Part shown: positions 1 to 9,653 of the stretch, in pieces
Layout: each line of letters starts with the position of its first letter
Numbering within the stretch: the first letter of the stretch is position 1
From: Cinclus cinclus
Taxonomy: Eukaryota; Chordata; Aves; Passeriformes; Cinclidae
Direction: 5' to 3'
NCBI RefSeq assembly: GCF_963662255.1
Contig: NW_026912196.1
Span: 632,501-696,500, forward strand
DNA: 64,000 nucleotides
Translations under genes and position numbers: made by a program
The notes under the pieces: model-generated
Seen by the model: the letters and a program-made list of their open reading frames with translations, nothing else
Databases searched by the model: none
Told to the model about the DNA's origin: nothing

Positions 1-327
1 GCCTGTGGCCACGGGCAGAGCTGGTCAACAGCTGCGCCTAACTTTGCCAAGCTGCGAGAGCATTCTCAGCCGAGTTCTGCTTTGACAGAGCTATTGCTGA
101 ACTTTTGCAGTCCCGGAGGCTGCTGAAACCAAGGCTGTGTTCTGCCTCTTCATTCTTGCCTTCCTGTGCTCCAGCGAGAAGTGAAGCTCTGGCACGGCAT
201 TCAGCTTTGCCGCCTCTCGGCACGGAAAGCACTAGACAGAACTAGTGTGCTTCGTGCATGCTCTCTCCTCGCTTTTATGGTCACTGCTCTGCTTTTTGCT
301 TGGCAGCGTTCCAAGGGTCCACGGCAT

Positions 328-348
328 ACCTCTTGCACAGCGAGAGGT
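328..348. other. Inverted repeat, 9-bp arms, ACA loop (allelic stem)
   Basis: Arms at 328-336 and 340-348 pair over nine positions around the triplet ACA. Position 334 is T in this unit and faces G342, a G-T wobble. In eleven later units it is C, giving nine Watson-Crick pairs. It could form a small hairpin in RNA or a cruciform in DNA. No function is known. The arms are otherwise invariant in the copies read. Confidence 0.7.
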
Positions 349-415
349 GGCCGGCGAGGAATACTTGCTGGCTTAAGTCGTTCCATGCTCCAGGCATTCA
401 TCAGAGCAACACCAT

Positions 416-434
416 GGGGGAAAAGAGGGGGGAA
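416..434 (+). other. 19-nt polypurine tract
   Basis: An unbroken run of purines made of G5, A4, G, A, G6, A2. It resembles the polypurine primer of retroviruses, but no primer-binding site, LTR ends or reverse-transcriptase reading frame is present, so a retroelement is not supported. The tract keeps the same length in every unit, including its G5 and G6 runs, which are normally slippage-prone. With only two G runs it is not a self-contained G-quadruplex. Confidence 0.6.
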
Positions 435-572
435 CATTGCAGGACAAATTTCTATGCTGGAACAGGATTGTCTGCGAGACAGCTCTCCGCAGCGCTAGTA
501 TTTGGCCAGGCTGAAATCAGCGCCACGGGAAGCCAATCTGACAAGCGGAGTGCAACGAGCGCGGCGATATGG

Positions 573-591
573 GGCCACTTGGCAGGTGGCC
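573..591. other. Inverted repeat GGCCAC / GTGGCC
   Basis: Six-base arms at 573-578 and 586-591 with a seven-base loop. It is directly followed by a second weaker stem: CCCC 607-610 with GGGG 617-620, extended by GGC 602-604 with GCC 622-624 across a small internal loop. Both are invariant in the copies read. Role unknown. Confidence 0.55.
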
Positions 592-772
592 GAAGAAAGA
601 CGGCTGCCCCGCGAATGGGGTGCCAGAAGGCAAGTTTCAGCAGGGCGTTGCGGGCGAGCTTAATGTGTAGCCGCAGTTGTTCTAGGCGAGATTGTAGCCG
701 AGAAGCTTTCCGTCTCCATTCACGAGACAAGAAAAGCAGAACGCAATGGTCTAGAGGGTTGAGAAGAAAAGT

Positions 773-831
773 GCTCGTAGCGAGCTCGTTGCGGCAGAAG
801 CGAAAGCCAGGAGCAGCGTGCTCGCTGCGAG
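773..831. other. Cluster of short CTCG/CGAG inverted repeats
   Basis: Three overlapping or adjacent short dyads: GCTCG-TAG-CGAGC at 773-785, the perfect octamer CGAGCTCG at 781-788, and CTCGC-T-GCGAG at 821-831. The cluster is GC-rich with many CpG. It could be a protein-binding or structured segment, but nothing in the sequence shows this. Confidence 0.45.
801..818 (+). repeat. Internal short duplication, copy A
   Basis: Begins CGAAAGCCAGGA and matches unit positions 1257-1274 at 17 of 18 bases. This is the clearest internal direct repeat in the unit. Spacing is 456 bp. It may be a trace of how the unit was assembled, or chance. Confidence 0.45.
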
Positions 832-900
832 AAGTAGACGGCGCTTCGCCTCCTTGGGAAGGAAATGGCGTCTGGGCACGAACGGCAGCCAGCGAAGCTT

Positions 901-920
901 CAGAACAGCAGGCTGTTCTG
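901..920. other. Invariant 20-bp near-perfect palindrome
   Basis: Nine-base arms CAGAACAGC and GCTGTTCTG flank a two-base centre (AG). No variant in this element was seen in any unit. The arms contain AGAACA and TGTTCT, the half-sites of steroid-receptor elements, but with six bases between them instead of the usual three, so receptor binding is not claimed. It lies 20 bases upstream of a splice-donor-like sequence at 940. Confidence 0.7.
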
Positions 921-971
921 CTCAGCGTACGAGCCTGAAGTGAGTGGCAAGGGCTAAGGGGACAGTCCCAA

Positions 972-999
972 GGCATCTAGCTTTCCTGCTAGCAATGCC
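972..999. other. Bulged hairpin GGCAT-CTAGC / GCTAG-ATGCC
   Basis: Outer arms GGCAT (972-976) and ATGCC (995-999) and inner arms CTAGC (977-981) and GCTAG (988-992) form a ten-pair stem with a six-base loop (TTTCCT) and a two-base bulge (CA). Units 38 and 45 carry T instead of A at 991, which breaks one inner pair and removes a GCTAGC site. Confidence 0.6.
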
Positions 1000-1114
1000 A
1001 TTTCTACCCTGCTGTGGAAAACATTGTCCTCTGCCCTTCTGCTCCGAGAGGCAGAGAGCACCTCGGCAGACGCAGTGCAGAGGGAAAGGACACAGTATCC
1101 GAGGGAGCGTGACG

Positions 1115-1126
1115 CCGCTTAGGCGG
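1115..1126. other. Short hairpin CCGC-TTAG-GCGG
   Basis: Four-base arms around TTAG. Unit 26 alone carries A at 1126, which breaks the last pair. Short enough to occur by chance in DNA of this composition. Confidence 0.35.
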
Positions 1127-1201
1127 GCAAAGCAGAAAGGTGCCGCCCGGCACTGGCTTTGACTCCCTGAGCTTCCTTGCTAGGACAGCAGCTGCCGAAA
1201 G

Positions 1202-1220
1202 CTGGCAACTAGGCTGCCAG
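1202..1220. other. Inverted repeat CTGGCA / TGCCAG
   Basis: Six-base arms at 1202-1207 and 1215-1220 separated by ACTAGGC. Invariant in all copies read. Role unknown. Confidence 0.5.
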
Positions 1221-1256
1221 AGTGCAGAATGTCGGCGGTCTGGCACGCCTGCTTGC

Positions 1257-1274
1257 CGAAAGCCAGGATCAGCG
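1257..1274 (+). repeat. Internal short duplication, copy B
   Basis: Partner of 801-818, differing only at 1269 (T for G). The related hexamer CGAAAG appears again near 1195, so this part of the unit may hold older, decayed repetition. Confidence 0.45.
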
Positions 1275-1379
1275 AGACAGCGTGCTAGGCTCTGTTTCAC
1301 AGCACCTTGGAGAACACGCCCTTGAAGAATGCCGTCTCTGCTCCGCAAAAGCTCTGCCACAGTGAAGGTGGAAGAAGCA

Positions 1380-2758
1380 GCCTGTGGCCACGGGCAGAGC
1401 TGGTCAACAGCTGCGCCTAACTTTCCCAAGCTGCGAGAGCATTCTCAGCCGAGTTCTGCTTTGACAGAGCTATTGCTGAACTTTTGCGGTCCCGGAGGCT
1501 GCTGAAACCAAGGCTGTGTTCTGCCTCTTCATTCTTGCCTTCCTGTGCTCCAGCGAGAAGTGAAGCTCTGGCACGGCATTCAGCTTTGCCGCCTCTCGGC
1601 ACGGAAAGCACTAGACAGAACTAGTGTGCTTCGTGCATGCTCTGTCCTCGCTTTTATGGTCACTGCTCTGCTTTTTGCTTGGCAGCGTTCCAAGGCTCCA
1701 CGGCATACCTCTTGCACAGCGAGAGGTGGCCGGCGAGGAATACTTGCTGGCTTAAGTCGTTCCATGCTCAAGGCATTCATCAGAGCAACACCATGGGGGA
1801 AAAGAGGGGGGAACATTGCAGGACAAATTTCTATGCTGGAACAGGATTGTCTGCGAGACAGCTCTCCGCAGCGCTAGTATTTGGCCAGGCTGAAATCAGC
1901 GCCACGGGAAGCCAATCTGACAAGCGGAGTGCAACGAGCGCGGCGATATGGGGCCACTTGGCAGGTGGCCGAAGAAAGACGGCTGCCCCGCGAATGGGGT
2001 GCCAGAAGGCAAGTTTCAGCAGGGCGTTGCGGGCGAGCTTAATGTGTAGCCGCAGTTGTTCTAGGCGAGATTGTAGGCGAGAAGCTTTCCGTCTCCATTC
2101 ACGAGACAAGAAAAGCAGAACGCAATGGTCTAGAGGGTTGAGAAGAAAAGTGCTCGTAGCGAGCTCGTTGCGGCAGAAGCGAAAGCCAGGAGCAGCGTGC
2201 TCGCTGCGAGAAGTAGACGGCGCTTCGCCTCCTTGGGAAGGAAATGGCGTCTGGGCACGAACGGCAGCCAGCGAAGCTTCAGAACAGCAGGCTGTTCTGC
2301 TCAGCGTACGAGCCTGAAGTGAGTGGCAAGGGCTAAGGGGACAGTCCCAAGGCATCTAGCTTTCCTGCTAGCAATGCCATTTCTACCCTGCTGTGGAAAA
2401 CATTGTCCTCTGCCCTTCTGCTCCGAGAGGCAGAGAGCACCTCGGCAGACGCAGTGCAGAGGGAAAGGACACAGTATCCGAGGGAGCGTGACGCCGCTTA
2501 GGCGGGCAAAGCAGAAAGGTGCCGCCCGGCACTGGCTTTGACTCCCTGAGCTTCCTTGCTAGGACAGCAGCTGCCGAAAGCTGGCAACTAGGCTGCCAGA
2601 GTGCAGAATGTCGGCGGTCTGGCACGCCTGCTTGCCGAAAGCCAGGATCAGCGAGACAGCGTGCTAGGCTCTGTTTCACAGCACCTTGGAGAACACGCCC
2701 TTGAAGAATGCCGTCTCTGTTCCGCAAAAGCTCTGCCACAGTGAAGGTGGAAGAAGCA
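1380..2758. repeat. Satellite unit 2
   Basis: C46, G109 (shared only with unit 6), G219, G265, C317, A391, G698. One of the copies most diverged from consensus. Confidence 0.97.
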
Positions 2759-4137
2759 GCCTGTGGCCACGGGCAGAGCTGGTCAACAGCTGCGCCTAAC
2801 TTTGCCAAGCTGCGAGAGCATTCTCAGCCGAGTTCTGCTTTGACAGAGCTATTGCTGAACTTTTGCAGTCCCGGAGGCTGCTGAAACCAAGGCTGTGTTC
2901 TGCCTCTTCATTCTTGCCTTCCTGTGCTCCAGCGAGAAGTGAAGCTCTGGCACGGCATTCAGCTTTGCCGCCTCTCTGCACGGAAAGCACTAGACAGAAC
3001 TAGTGTGCTTCGTGCATGCTCTCTCCTCGCTTTTATGGTCACTGCTCTGCTTTTTGCTTGGCAGCGTTCCAAGGGTCCACGGCATACCTCTTGCACAGCG
3101 AGAGGTGGCCGGCGAGGAATACTTGCTGGCTTAAGTCGTTCCATGCTCAAGGCATTCATCAGATCAACACCATGGGGGAAAAGAGGGGGGAACATTGCAG
3201 GACAAATTTCTATGCTGGAACAGGATTGTCTGCGAGACAGCTCTCCGCAGCGCTAGTATTTGGCCAGGCTGAAATCAGCGCCACGGGAAGCCAATCTGAC
3301 AAGCGGAGTGCAACGAGCGCGGCGATATGGGGCCACTTGGCAGGTGGCCGAAGAAAGACGGCTGCCCCGCGAATGGGGTGCCAGAAGGCAAGTTTCAGCA
3401 GGGCGTTGCGGGCGAGCTTAATGTGTAGCCGCAGTTGTTCTAGGCGAGATTGTAGCCGAGAAGCTTTCCGTCTCCATTCACGAGACAAGAAAAGCAGAAC
3501 GCAATGGTCTAGAGGGTTGAGAAGAAAAGTGCTCGTAGCGAGCTCGTTGCGGCAGAAGCGAAAGCCAGGAGCAGCGTGCTCGCTGCGAGAAGTAGACGGC
3601 GCTTCGCCTCCTTGGGAAGGAAATGGCGTCTGGGCACGAACGGCAGCCAGCGAAGCTTCAGAACAGCAGGCTGTTCTGCTCAGCGTACGAGCCTGAAGTG
3701 AGTGGCAAGGGCTAAGGGGACAGTCCCAAGGCATCTAGCTTTCCTGCTAGCAATGCCATTTCTACCCTGCTGTGGAAAACATTGTCCTCTGCCCTTCTGC
3801 TCCGAGAGGCAGAGAGCACCTCGGCAGACGCAGTGCAGAGGGAAAGGACACAGTATCCGAGGGAGCGTGACGCCGCTTAGGCGGGCAAAGCAGAAAGGTG
3901 CCGCCCGGCACTGGCTTTGACTCCCTGAGCTTCCTTGCTAGGACAGCAGCTGCCGAAAGCTGGCAACTAGGCTGCCAGAGTGCAGAATGTCGGCGGTCTG
4001 GCACGCCTGCTTGCCGAAAGCCAGGATCAGCGAGACAGCGTGCTAGGCTCTGTTTCACAGCACCTTGGAGAACACGCCCTTGAAGAATGCCGTCTCTGTT
4101 CCGCAAAAGCTCTGCCACAGTGAAGGTGGAAGAAGCA
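2759..4137. repeat. Satellite unit 3
   Basis: A391, plus T406 found in no other unit. Confidence 0.97.
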
Positions 4138-5516
4138 GCCTGTGGCCACGGGCAGAGCTGGTCAACAGCTGCGCCTAACTTTCCCAAGCTGCGAGAGCAT
4201 TCTCAGCCGAGTTCTGCTTTGACAGAGCTATTGCTGAACTTTTGCAGTCCCGGAGGCTGCTGAAACCAAGGCTGTGTTCTGCCTCTTCATTCTTGCCTTC
4301 CTGTGCTCCAGCGAGAAGTGAAGCTCTGGCACGGCATTCAGCTTTGCCGCCTCTCTGCACGGAAAGCACTAGACAGAACTAGTGTGCTTCGTGCATGCTC
4401 TCTCCTCGCTTTTATGGTCACTGCTCTGCTTTTTGCTTGGCAGCGTTCCAAGGGTCCACGGCATACCTCTTGCACAGCGAGAGGTGGCCGGCGAGGAATA
4501 CTTGCTGGCTTAAGTCGTTCCATGCTCCAGGCATTCATCAGAGCAACACCATGGGGGAAAAGAGGGGGGAACATTGCAGGACAAATTTCTATGCTGGAAC
4601 AGGATTGTCTGCGAGACAGCTCTCCGCAGCGCTAGTATTTGGCCAGGCTGAAATCAGCGCCACGGGAAGCCAATCTGACAAGCGGAGTGCAACGAGCGCG
4701 GCGATATGGGGCCACTTGGCAGGTGGCCGAAGAAAGACGGCTGCCCCGCGAATGGGGTGCCAGAAGGCAAGTTTCAGCAGGGCGTTGCGGGCGAGCTTAA
4801 TGTGTAGCCGCAGTTGTTCTAGGCGAGATTGTAGGCGAGAAGCTTTCCGTCTCCATTCACGAGACAAGAAAAGCAGAACGCAATGGTCTAGAGGGTTGAG
4901 AAGAAAAGTGCTCGTAGCGAGCTCGTTGCGGCAGAAGCGAAAGCCAGGAGCAGCGTGCTCGCTGCGAGAAGTAGACGGCGCTTCGCCTCCTTGGGAAGGA
5001 AATGGCGTCTGGGCACGAACGGCAGCCAGCGAAGCTTCAGAACAGCAGGCTGTTCTGCTCAGCGTACGAGCCTGAAGTGAGTGGCAAGGGCTAAGGGGAC
5101 AGTCCCAAGGCATCTAGCTTTCCTGCTAGCAATGCCATTTCTACCCTGCTGTGGAAAACATTGTCCTCTGCCCTTCTGCTCCGAGAGGCAGAGAGCACCT
5201 CGGCAGACGCAGTGCAGAGGGAAAGGACACAGTATCCGAGGGAGCGTGACGCCGCTTAGGCGGGCAAAGCAGAAAGGTGCCGCCCGGCACTGGCTTTGAC
5301 TCCCTGAGCTTCCTTGCTAGGACAGCAGCTGCCGAAAGCTGGCAACTAGGCTGCCAGAGTGCAGAATGTCGGCGGTCTGGCACGCCTGCTTGCCGAAAGC
5401 CAGGATCAGCGAGACAGCGTGCTAGGCTCTGTTTCACAGCACCTTGGAGAACACGCCCTTGAAGAATGCCGTCTCTGTTCCGCAAAAGCTCTGCCACAGT
5501 GAAGGTGGAAGAAGCA
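4138..5516. repeat. Satellite unit 4
   Basis: C46 and G698; otherwise consensus. Confidence 0.97.
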
Positions 5517-6895
5517 GCCTGTGGCCACGGGCAGAGCTGGTCAACAGCTGCGCCTAACTTTGCCAAGCTGCGAGAGCATTCTCATCCGAGTTCTGCTTTG
5601 ACAGAGCTATTGCTGAACTTTTGCAGTCCCGGAGGCTGCTGAAACCAAGGCTGTGTTCTGCCTCTTCATTCTTGCCTTCCTGTGCTCCAGCGAGAAGTGA
5701 AGCTCTGGCACGGCATTCAGCTTTGCCGCCTCTCTGCACGGAAAGCACTAGACAGAACTAGTGTGCTTCGTGCATGCTCTCTCCTCGCTTTTATGGTCAC
5801 TGCTCTGCTTTTTGCTTGGCAGCGTTCCAAGGGTCCACGGCATACCTCTTGCACAGCGAGAGGTGGCCGGCGAGGAATACTTGCTGGCTTAAGTCGTTCC
5901 ATGCTCCAGGCATTCATCAGAGCAACACCATGGGGGAAAAGAGGGGGGAACATTGCAGGACAAATTTCTATGCTGGAACAGGATTGTCTGCGAGACAGCT
6001 CTCCGCAGCGCTAGTATTTGGCCAGGCTGAAATCAGCGCCACGGGAAGCCAATCTGACAAGCGGAGTGCAACGAGCGCGGCGATATGGGGCCACTTGGCA
6101 GGTGGCCGAAGAAAGACGGCTGCCCCGCGAATGGGGTGCCAGAAGGCAAGTTTCAGCAGGGCGTTGCGGGCGAGCTTAATGTGTAGCCGCAGTTGTTCTA
6201 GGTGAGATTGTAGCCGAGAAGCTTTCCGTCTCCATTCACGAGACAAGAAAAGCAGAACGCAATGGTCTAGAGGGTTGAGAAGAAAAGTGCTCGTAGCGAG
6301 CTCGTTGCGGCAGAAGCGAAAGCCAGGAGCAGCGTGCTCGCTGCGAGAAGTAGACGGCGCTTCGCCTCCTTGGGAAGGAAATGGCGTCTGGGCACGAACG
6401 GCAGCCAGCGAAGCTTCAGAACAGCAGGCTGTTCTGCTCAGCGTACGAGCCTGAAGTGAGTGGCAAGGGCTAAGGGGACAGTCCCAAGGCATCTAGCTTT
6501 CCTGCTAGCAATGCCATTTCTACCCTGCTGTGGAAAACATTGTCCTCTGCCCTTCTGCTCCGAGAGGCAGAGAGCACCTCGGCAGACGCAGTGCAGAGGG
6601 AAAGGACACAGTATCCGAGGGAGCGTGACGCCGCTTAGGCGGGCAAAGCAGAAAGGTGCCGCCCGGCACTGGCTTTGACTCCCTGAGCTTCCTTGCTAGG
6701 ACAGCAGCTGCCGAAAGCTGGCAACTAGGCTGCCAGAGTGCAGAATGTCGGCGGTCTGGCACGCCTGCTTGCCGAAAGCCAGGATCAGCGAGACAGCGTG
6801 CTAGGCTCTGTTTCACAGCACCTTGGAGAACACGCCCTTGAAGAATGCCGTCTCTGTTCCGCAAAAGCTCTGCCACAGTGAAGGTGGAAGAAGCA
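5517..6895. repeat. Satellite unit 5
   Basis: T69, plus private T687, a CpG transition that places a stop in the 226-codon forward frame. Confidence 0.97.
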
Positions 6896-8274
6896 GCCTG
6901 TGGCCACGGGCAGAGCTGGTCAACAGCTGCGCCTAACTTTCCCAAGCTGCGAGAGCATTCTCAGCCGAGTTCTGCTTTGACAGAGCTATTGCTGAACTTT
7001 TGCGGTCCCGGAGGCTGCTGAAACCAAGGCTGTGTTCTGCCTCTTCATTCTTGCCTTCCTGTGCTCCAGCGAGAAGTGAAGCTCTGGCACGGCATTCAGC
7101 TTTGCCGCCTCTCTGCACGGAAAGCACTAGACAGAACTAGTGTGCTTCGTGCATGCTCTCTCCTCGCTTTTATGGTCACTGCTCTGCTTTTTGCTTGGCA
7201 GCGTTCCAAGGCTCCACGGCATACCTCTTGCACAGCGAGAGGTGGCCGGCGAGGAATACTTGCTGGCTTAAGTCGTTCCATGCTCCAGGCATTCATCAGA
7301 GCAACACCATGGGGGAAAAGAGGGGGGAACATTGCAGGACAAATTTCTATGCTGGAACAGGATTGTCTGCGAGACAGCTCTCCGCAGCGCTAGTATTTGG
7401 CCAGGCTGAAATCAGCGCCACGGGAAGCCAATCTGACAAGCGGAGTGCAACGAGCGCGGCGATATGGGGCCACTTGGCAGGTGGCCGAAGAAAGACGGCT
7501 GCCCCGCGAATGGGGTGCCAGAAGGCAAGTTTCAGCAGGGCGTTGCGGGCGAGCTTAATGTGTAGCCGCAGTTGTTCTAGGCGAGATTGTAGCCGAGAAG
7601 CTTTCCGTCTCCATTCACGAGACAAGAAAAGCAGAACGCAATGGTCTAGAGGGTTGAGAAGAAAAGTGCTCGTAGCGAGCTCGTTGCGGCAGAAGCGAAA
7701 GCCAGGAGCAGCGTGCTCGCTGCGAGAAGTAGACGGCGCTTCGCCTCCTTGGGAAGGAAATGGCGTCTGGGCACGAACGGCAGCCAGCGAAGCTTCAGAA
7801 CAGCAGGCTGTTCTGCTCAGCGTACGAGCCTGAAGTGAGTGGCAAGGGCTAAGGGGACAGTCCCAAGGCATCTAGCTTTCCTGCTAGCAATGCCATTTCT
7901 ACCCTGCTGTGGAAAACATTGTCCTCTGCCCTTCTGCTCCGAGAGGCAGAGAGCACCTCGGCAGACGCAGTGCAGAGGGAAAGGACACAGTATCCGAGGG
8001 AGCGTGACGCCGCTTAGGCGGGCAAAGCAGAAAGGTGCCGCCCGGCACTGGCTTTGACTCCCTGAGCTTCCTTGCTAGGACAGCAGCTGCCGAAAGCTGG
8101 CAACTAGGCTGCCAGAGTGCAGAATGTCGGCGGTCTGGCACGCCTGCTTGCCGAAAGCCAGGATCAGCGAGACAGCGTGCTAGGCTCTGTTTCACAGCAC
8201 CTTGGAGAACACGCCCTTGAAGAATGCCGTCTCTGTTCCGCAAAAGCTCTGCCACAGTGAAGGTGGAAGAAGCA
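6896..8274. repeat. Satellite unit 6
   Basis: C46, C317 and G109 (shared only with unit 2). Confidence 0.97.
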
Positions 8275-9653
8275 GCCTGTGGCCACGGGCAGAGCTGGTC
8301 AACAGCTGCGCCTAACTTTCCCAAGCTGCGAGAGCATTCTCATCCGAGTTCTGCTTTGACAGAGCTATTGCTGAACTTTTGCAGTCCCGGAGGCTGCTGA
8401 AACCAAGGCTGTGTTCTGCCTCTTCATTCTTGCCTTCCTGTGCTCCAGCGAGAAGTGAAGCTCTGGCACGGCATTCAGCTTTGCCGCCTCTCTGCACGGA
8501 AAGCACTAGACAGAACTAGTGTGCTTCGTGCATGCTCTGTCCTCGCTTTTATGGTCACTGCTCTGCTTTTTGCTTGGCAGCGTTCCAAGGGTCCACGGCA
8601 TACCTCTTGCACAGCGAGAGGTGGCCGGCGAGGAATACTTGCTGGCTTAAGTCGTTCCATGCTCAAGGCATTCATCAGAGCAACACCATGGGGGAAAAGA
8701 GGGGGGAACATTGCAGGACAAATTTCTATGCTGGAACAGGATTGTCTGCGAGACAGCTCTCCGCAGCGCTAGTATTTGGCCAGGCTGAAATCAGCGCCAC
8801 GGGAAGCCAATCTGACAAGCGGAGTGCAACGAGCGCGGCGATATGGGGCCACTTGGCAGGTGGCCGAAGAAAGACGGCTGCCCCGCGAATGGGGTGCCAG
8901 AAGGCAAGTTTCAGCAGGGCGTTGCGGGCGAGCTTAATGTGTAGCCGCAGTTGTTCTAGGCGAGATTGTAGGCGAGAAGCTTTCCGTCTCCATTCACGAG
9001 ACAAGAAAAGCAGAACGCAATGGTCTAGAGGGTTGAGAAGAAAAGTGCTCGTAGCGAGCTCGTTGCGGCAGAAGCGAAAGCCAGGAGCAGCGTGCTCGCT
9101 GCGAGAAGTAGACGGCGCTTCGCCTCCTTGGGAAGGAAATGGCGTCTGGGCACGAACGGCAGCCAGCGAAGCTTCAGAACAGCAGGCTGTTCTGCTCAGC
9201 GTACGAGCCTGAAGTGAGTGGCAAGGGCTAAGGGGACAGTCCCAAGGCATCTAGCTTTCCTGCTAGCAATGCCATTTCTACCCTGCTGTGGAAAACATTG
9301 TCCTCTGCCCTTCTGCTCCGAGAGGCAGAGAGCACCTCGGCAGACGCAGTGCAGAGGGAAAGGACACAGTATCCGAGGGAGCGTGACGCCGCTTAGGCGG
9401 GCAAAGCAGAAAGGTGCCGCCCGGCACTGGCTTTGACTCCCTGAGCTTCCTTGCTAGGACAGCAGCTGCCGAAAGCTGGCAACTAGGCTGCCAGAGTGCA
9501 GAATGTCGGCGGTCTGGCACGCCTGCTTGCCGAAAGCCAGGATCAGCGAGACAGCGTGCTAGGCTCTGTTTCACAGCACCTTGGAGAACACGCCCTTGAA
9601 GAATGCCGTCTCTGTTCCGCAAAAGCTCTGCCACAGTGAAGGTGGAAGAAGCA
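8275..9653. repeat. Satellite unit 7
   Basis: C46, T69, G265, A391, G698. Confidence 0.97.

Larger units (their letters stand above)
258..938 (+). other. Longest forward ATG open frame, 226 codons; not a supported gene
   Basis: An ATG-started frame ends in TGA at 936-938. The predicted product is rich in Ser, Arg and Ala, with no signal peptide, membrane segment or domain that I recognise. It overlaps antiparallel with another long open frame (452-976), as expected in GC-rich DNA with few stops. It recurs in the other copies but is cut short in units 5 (143 codons, C687T) and 27 and 47 (69 codons, G465T), with no sign of compensation. Common changes at 265, 317, 334, 391 and 698 in this frame alter amino acids, most with a change of chemical class. 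I read it as a chance frame of a non-coding repeat. Transcript or peptide data would be needed to argue otherwise. Confidence 0.12.
307..939 (+). other. Splice-like signal pair bounding 633 nt
   Basis: A pyrimidine-rich stretch ends in TTGGCAG at 300-306, a good 3' splice-site match. AA-GTGAGT at 938-945 is a good 5' splice-site match. Both are unchanged in every unit. If array transcripts were spliced donor to next acceptor, 633-nt exons and 746-nt introns would result. All three frames of such an exon contain stops, so a product would be non-coding. No AATAAA or ATTAAA poly(A) signal was noticed on the forward strand. This is inference from short motifs that also occur by chance. Confidence 0.2.
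452..976 (-). other. Longest reverse ATG open frame, 174 codons; not a supported gene
   Basis: An ATG-started reverse frame is open in all 46 full units, the only frame over 150 codons of which this is true. Its product has no recognisable domain and is rich in Leu, Ala, Arg and Ser. It shares its DNA antiparallel with the 226-codon forward frame. The common C698G change is silent in it, but several rare changes (for example at 511, 556, 651, 802, 867) are not. The segment is poor in common variants in general, so persistence is expected without selection. No promoter, poly(A) signal or downstream context supports expression. Confidence 0.12.
1..1379. repeat. Satellite unit 1 (reference phase)
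   Basis: Differs from consensus at G219, plus C1341, which is seen in no other unit. Internal elements are annotated on this copy and apply to all others by adding multiples of 1,379. Confidence 0.97.

Noticed and set aside
38..232. Small open frames of 61, 64, 72, 78, 110 and 141 codons repeated in every unit on both strands
   Set aside because: They overlap each other and the longer frames in several frames; those of 64, 110 and 141 codons start at GTG or TTG. No family is recognisable and no ribosome-binding or promoter context is consistent with genes. They are shadows of GC-rich repeat DNA.
416..434. G-quadruplex
   Set aside because: Only two long G runs are present within reach; an intramolecular quadruplex needs four.
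901..920. Glucocorticoid-type response element
   Set aside because: The AGAACA and TGTTCT half-sites are six bases apart, whereas the known element has three. The hairpin reading is enough to explain the symmetry.
1..1379. CENP-B box in the unit
   Set aside because: I looked on both strands for the core pattern TTCG-N4-A-NN-CGGG and found no match, so a CENP-B-type centromere signal is not supported; this does not exclude a centromere.
5517..6895. Unit 5 as a functionally distinct pseudogene copy
   Set aside because: Its single private change is an ordinary CpG transition in a frame I do not consider coding.
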